Below are positions 59,998 to 63,123 of a stretch of DNA of 63,123 bases, piece by piece. Below the pieces are notes generated by a model. The model had not been told where the DNA came from, did not search any database, and saw only the letters and a list, made by a program, of their open reading frames with translations. The DNA lies in contig JAFQXE010000012.1 of NCBI GenBank assembly GCA_017407125.1, positions 1 to 63,123 on the forward strand, read 5' to 3'. Numbering within the stretch: position 1 is the stretch's first letter; every line of letters begins with the position of its first letter. The stretch comes from Thermoguttaceae bacterium. Its GTDB lineage: Bacteria; Planctomycetota; Planctomycetia; Pirellulales; Thermoguttaceae. Made by a program: the position numbers and the translations under genes.

Positions 59998-61959
59998 ATG
60001 AGCGCGGAAAAGCCGGAAAATTCCCCGGAAACAACATCCCCTATGCCAGAAACGGCGCCGCTTAAGCCAGCGCCGCCGCGTCGAAAGATTTTAATTGGAA
60101 CTCAGCGTCCGGGAGCCTTAGAGGCATTCCGTGCAGAAAATGCAAAGGTTGCTGAAGTTAAGAAAGAAGCGTCGCCTGCTCCTACGGTTCCAACTAAGCC
60201 GGAGCCTGTTGCTGAAGCTAAGTCGGAAGTCGTCGAGGCGAAACCGGAAGTCAAGCCGGAACCGGTAGCTGAGGTTAAGCCGGAAGTCGCTGAGGCGAAA
60301 CCGGAAGTCAAGCCGGAACCCGTAGCTGAGGTTAAGCCGGAAGTCGCTGAGGCGAAACCGGAAGTCAAGCCGGAACCTGTAGCTGAGGTTAAGCCGGAAG
60401 TCGTCGAGCCGAAACCGGAAGTCAAGCCGGAGCCGGTAGCTGAAGTCAAGCCGGAACCGGTAGCTGAAGTCAAACCGGAACCGGTTGCCGAGGTTAAATC
60501 AGAACCCGCAGAACAGAAACCGGAATCGAAGGGTGAATCCAAAGACGATCGACGCGATCGACGTGGGAATAAGCGAGAACCGAGAGTTAGCAAGGCGCAG
60601 CAGATTCTTGCCGCCGGTCCGGTGGGAAAGGTTTCCAAGATTCCAGTTCCCAACGCTCGCATGCCGTTGTCAGACGAACTTCAAGCGGAATACGAAGCCG
60701 CGCTGGGCGATTTGGCGGAAGCGAACGGTTTTGATTCTGTTATCTCTGGCGACTCCCTGAATAAAGCCGGCGTCGTTTTTGAACAGGACGACAAAGTCGA
60801 AGCAACCGTCCAACGCATTTCTCGTGAAGACGTCATTCTTGACCTGGGCAACTTCACTCAAGGCGTTGCCTCGCTGCGTCAGTTTACCGAAGTTCCGACG
60901 ATTGGAACAAAAGTCAAGGTTTCTATCGTTCGATTCAACGAAGCGGAAGGCTTGTACGAAGTTACTCTGCCTTACGCCGCGGCTATTATCGGCGACTGGT
61001 CGGAAGTTCAGGAAGGAATGGTTGTCGACGCCGCCGTTACCGGTCAGAACACCGGCGGTCTGGAATGCGAAGTCGCTCATATTCGCGCTTTCATGCCGGC
61101 TGGACAGGTCAGCATTTATCATCGCGACAACTTCGACGACTTAATCAATACCCACCTGATGGCGGTCGTTCTGGAAGCGAAGCCGGAAAAGCGCAATCTG
61201 GTTATCAGCCACAAGGCGTACGAATTCCGTCAGCAGGAAGCGGAAAAGAAGGAATTCCTCGCCACGATGAAAGAGGGCGACGTTTTCGACGCGGTTGTCC
61301 GCAAGATCATGCCCTTTGGATGCTTTGTCGATCTCGGACACGGCGTTGAAGGTCTGGTTCACATCAGCCGCCTTTCCTGGGGACACATCAATGATCCCAA
61401 CGAAGTCGTCAAAGAGGGCGACATGATTAAAGTCATGTTTCTTAAGAAGGACGACAAGGGCAAGCTGAGCTTCTCTCGCCGCGAAACGATGGCAAGTCCG
61501 TGGGAAACCGCGCCGGTTAAGTACGCTGTCAATACGGTTTGCACGGCTAAAATCGTCAAGGTTGAGCAGTTCGGCGCGTTCTGCGAACTGGAACCGGGCG
61601 TGGAAGGTTTGCTTCACATTTCCGAATTGGCTCATCAGCGCGTTGGTCACGTCTCCGACATCGTCAAAATCGGTCAGGAAGTCCAGGTTCAGGTTATTTC
61701 CATGGATCCGCTGGCGCGCAAAATTGGGCTTTCGATCAAGGCTTTGATTGCTCCTCCCGCCAAAGACGAGTCTGAAGAAGACAATCCCGGACATAAGAAA
61801 AAGAAGGAGAATCCGGAAGACCTCGAAGCCAAGCCGTTGGCGAAGAAATATCGCAACAATAAAACCGACAACCTCAAAGGCGGAACGGCTTCTGGTTCCG
61901 GCTCAAAATGGGCAACGGATTTCTCGGCTTTGCTGGGAAAAATTAAAGAAGAAGAGTAA
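59998..61959 (+). CDS. S1-domain RNA-binding protein with Pro/Glu/Lys repeat tail
   Basis: 653 residues, RpsA-like. Residues about 55-180 are a tandem repeat of KPEVKPEPVAEVKPEVAEA-type 19-mers. Four S1 domains follow: about 258-325 (weak, VEATVQRISREDVILDLGNF), 340-410 (GMVVDAAVTGQNTGGLECEV), 425-500 (GDVFDAVVRKIMPFGCFVDL, strong) and 512-585 (CTAKIVKVEQFGAFCELEPG, strong). The C-terminus is charged. It probably binds mRNA on the ribosome or acts in RNA turnover; six domains would be usual for full-length E. coli S1. It has a near-consensus promoter, in keeping with high expression. Confidence 0.9.
   Translation: MSAEKPENSPETTSPMPETAPLKPAPPRRKILIGTQRPGALEAFRAENAKVAEVKKEASPAPTVPTKPEPVAEAKSEVVEAKPEVKPEPVAEVKPEVAEAKPEVKPEPVAEVKPEVAEAKPEVKPEPVAEVKPEVVEPKPEVKPEPVAEVKPEPVAEVKPEPVAEVKSEPAEQKPESKGESKDDRRDRRGNKREPRVSKAQQILAAGPVGKVSKIPVPNARMPLSDELQAEYEAALGDLAEANGFDSVISGDSLNKAGVVFEQDDKVEATVQRISREDVILDLGNFTQGVASLRQFTEVPTIGTKVKVSIVRFNEAEGLYEVTLPYAAAIIGDWSEVQEGMVVDAAVTGQNTGGLECEVAHIRAFMPAGQVSIYHRDNFDDLINTHLMAVVLEAKPEKRNLVISHKAYEFRQQEAEKKEFLATMKEGDVFDAVVRKIMPFGCFVDLGHGVEGLVHISRLSWGHINDPNEVVKEGDMIKVMFLKKDDKGKLSFSRRETMASPWETAPVKYAVNTVCTAKIVKVEQFGAFCELEPGVEGLLHISELAHQRVGHVSDIVKIGQEVQVQVISMDPLARKIGLSIKALIAPPAKDESEEDNPGHKKKKENPEDLEAKPLAKKYRNNKTDNLKGGTASGSGSKWATDFSALLGKIKEEE
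60226..60510 (+). repeat. 57-bp in-frame tandem repeats in the S1-protein gene
   Basis: Three full and several partial copies of a 57-base unit encoding KPEVKPEPVAEVKPEVAEA-like peptide, then shorter KPEPVAEV units. The copies are nearly identical at DNA level, so length may vary by slippage. Confidence 0.85.
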
Positions 61960-62003
61960 AAACCGATGCGGTGAGTTTTGGGATGCAAAGCTCTTCTTGA
62001 ACT

Positions 62004-62056
62004 TGCCGCTTATTCCCTAACCCTTACCACTAACTACTAACCACTAACCACTTACT
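62004..62056. repeat. Heptamer-type repeat run upstream of metK
   Basis: Units CTAACCCTTACCACTAACTA and CTAACCACTAACCACTTA are the same vocabulary as the hairpin before proB (4591-4692), but in one orientation only. It lies between the S1-protein gene and metK. Confidence 0.75.
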
Positions 62057-62074
62057 TATACAGGAGAAATTAAA

Positions 62075-63123
62075 ATGGCAAAAGGCAGATACCTGTTTAC
62101 TTCTGAAGCTGTCAGTATGGGACATCCCGACAAGTTGGCTGACCAGATTTCTGACGGCGTTTTGGACGCCTGCTTGGAACAAGACCCGATGAGCCGCGTC
62201 GCGTGCGAAACCATGGTTACCACCGGCGTTGCGGTTATCGCTGGCGAAATCACCACAAAAGCGGTTATCAATTACCCGGACGTCGTTCGCAAGGTCATCA
62301 ACGAAGTTGGATACACTGACGATCAGATGGGCATCTGCGGCGACACGTGCGCTGTCATGGTCTCTCTGGACAAGCAAAGCCCGGACATCGCTCAGGGCGT
62401 CAACGATGCAGACGCCGCTGGCAAGAACGTTGTCTATACGTTCAGCAACGGCGCTGTCGGTTCTCAAACGACCTCTGCCGGTAAAGACGGCGCTGGCGAC
62501 CAGGGACTCATGTTCGGATACGCCTGCAACGACACCCCGGAACTCATGCCGCTGCCAATCGCTCTGGCTCACCGAATCACCAACCGTTTGACCGAAGCCC
62601 GTCAGAAGGGCGAAGTCAACTGGCTGCGTCCGGATAGCAAATCTCAGGTTACGGTTGAATTCGAAGACAACAAACCGATTCGAATTGACACCGTCGTCGT
62701 TTCAACTCAGCACGACCCGTCCGTTGACCAGAAGCAGATTGCCGAATTCGTCATTCCGAATGTTATTAAACCGTGTCTGCCGGCTGAACTGGACAAGGGC
62801 GACATCAAATATTACATCAACCCGACCGGCAAATTTGTCGTTGGCGGACCTCATGGCGACTGCGGTCTGACAGGACGTAAAATCATTGTCGACACCTACG
62901 GCGGCTGGGCGTCTCACGGCGGCGGCGCGTTCTCTGGAAAAGACCCGACGAAGGTTGACCGCTCTGCGGCGTACATGGCTCGTTACATCGCCAAAAACAT
63001 CGTTGCCGCCGGCTTGGCTGACCACTGCGAAGTTCAGCTCGCCTACGCTATCGGCGTTTCAGAACCCGTTTCCGTTCTGGTCGACACCCGCGGAACCGGC
63101 AAACTGGCAGACGAAGAACTCAC
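62075..63123 (+). CDS. metK: S-adenosylmethionine synthetase (cut by the window end)
   Basis: Makes SAM from methionine and ATP; 349 complete codons are visible, the 3' end is beyond the window. [20 protein letters not shown] at the start, [20 protein letters not shown] (about residue 148), VVSTQHDP and [40 protein letters not shown] are the MetK signatures with the catalytic His, Lys and metal-binding Asp. Between about 125 and 147 there is a short Gly/Ser-rich insertion ([20 protein letters not shown]) before the GAGDQG motif. The Shine-Dalgarno sequence AGGAGAA is good. No SAM riboswitch was seen upstream. Confidence 0.97.
   Translation, partial: MAKGRYLFTSEAVSMGHPDKLADQISDGVLDACLEQDPMSRVACETMVTTGVAVIAGEITTKAVINYPDVVRKVINEVGYTDDQMGICGDTCAVMVSLDKQSPDIAQGVNDADAAGKNVVYTFSNGAVGSQTTSAGKDGAGDQGLMFGYACNDTPELMPLPIALAHRITNRLTEARQKGEVNWLRPDSKSQVTVEFEDNKPIRIDTVVVSTQHDPSVDQKQIAEFVIPNVIKPCLPAELDKGDIKYYINPTGKFVVGGPHGDCGLTGRKIIVDTYGGWASHGGGAFSGKDPTKVDRSAAYMARYIAKNIVAAGLADHCEVQLAYAIGVSEPVSVLVDTRGTGKLADEEL

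Noticed and set aside
61960..62074. SAM riboswitch before metK
   Set aside because: The gap is 115 bases and is mostly heptamer repeat; no kink-turn or conserved SAM-I/II core seen.

Overview
The window reads as a chromosomal segment of a Gram-negative bacterium of the Planctomycetota. The evidence is a small protein matching the Planctomycetes/Verrucomicrobia-restricted Minf_1886 type (37146-37586), two very long beta-strand-repeat surface proteins ending in PEP-CTERM sorting signals (48777-56971), a XylR-type regulator with a LacI-like sensor and an AraC-type DNA-binding end, zinc-ribbon membrane proteins, and LPS precursor synthesis (kdsB). Base composition is near 50% GC by eye. The lineage below phylum level is inference.

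Layout. 0.4-11.8 kb: a minus-strand housekeeping block (kdsB, SH3-repeat protein, GNAT, proB, SurA-like isomerase, YgiQ radical SAM), a plus-strand xylR-like regulator, a zinc-ribbon membrane protein, and an RpiB-type isomerase with an optional Tat signal. 12.2-19.4 kb: a complete-looking 7.2 kb integrative element inserted in the 3' end of a tRNA-Val(GAC) gene. It carries a tyrosine integrase, an SF3/D5-type helicase, an archaeo-eukaryotic-type primase, a DUF669-like ssDNA-binding candidate, an excisionase-like HTH protein, an unknown 266-residue protein, and about 1 kb of repeat-rich DNA. No capsid or packaging gene was seen. 19.7-31 kb: Ski2-like helicase, GNAT, alpha/beta hydrolase, HD protein, aldo/keto reductase, ispF, dnaK, pheA. 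31-36.8 kb: YitT protein, DUF4926 protein, a small AT-rich cassette (possible dual-OB protein, DUF488, HsdR-N nuclease) flanked by copies of the truB 3' end, then truB. 37-48.5 kb: Minf_1886-type protein, RND/MMPL transporter, an AT-rich leucine-rich-repeat protein, and a five-gene glycerol-3-phosphate uptake and oxidation operon (OPA transporter, HAD phosphatase, GlpA-like and second FAD oxidoreductases, DUF1667). 48.8-57 kb: two paralogous PEP-CTERM proteins. 57.3-63.1 kb: nadK, two small membrane proteins, an S1-domain protein with a Pro/Glu/Lys repeat tail, and metK, cut by the window end.

The intergenic DNA is unusually structured. Many gaps hold hairpins built from degenerate 7-8 nt tandem repeats, often around an ATTCGCC/GGCGAAT core. 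Others hold larger dispersed families, a three-armed 217 bp inverted-repeat element (36833-37049) and a palindrome with perfect 24-bp arms (42641-42689). One copy of the hairpin family lies in frame inside the helicase gene. Two accessory cassettes are bracketed by duplicated 3' ends of a neighbouring core gene.
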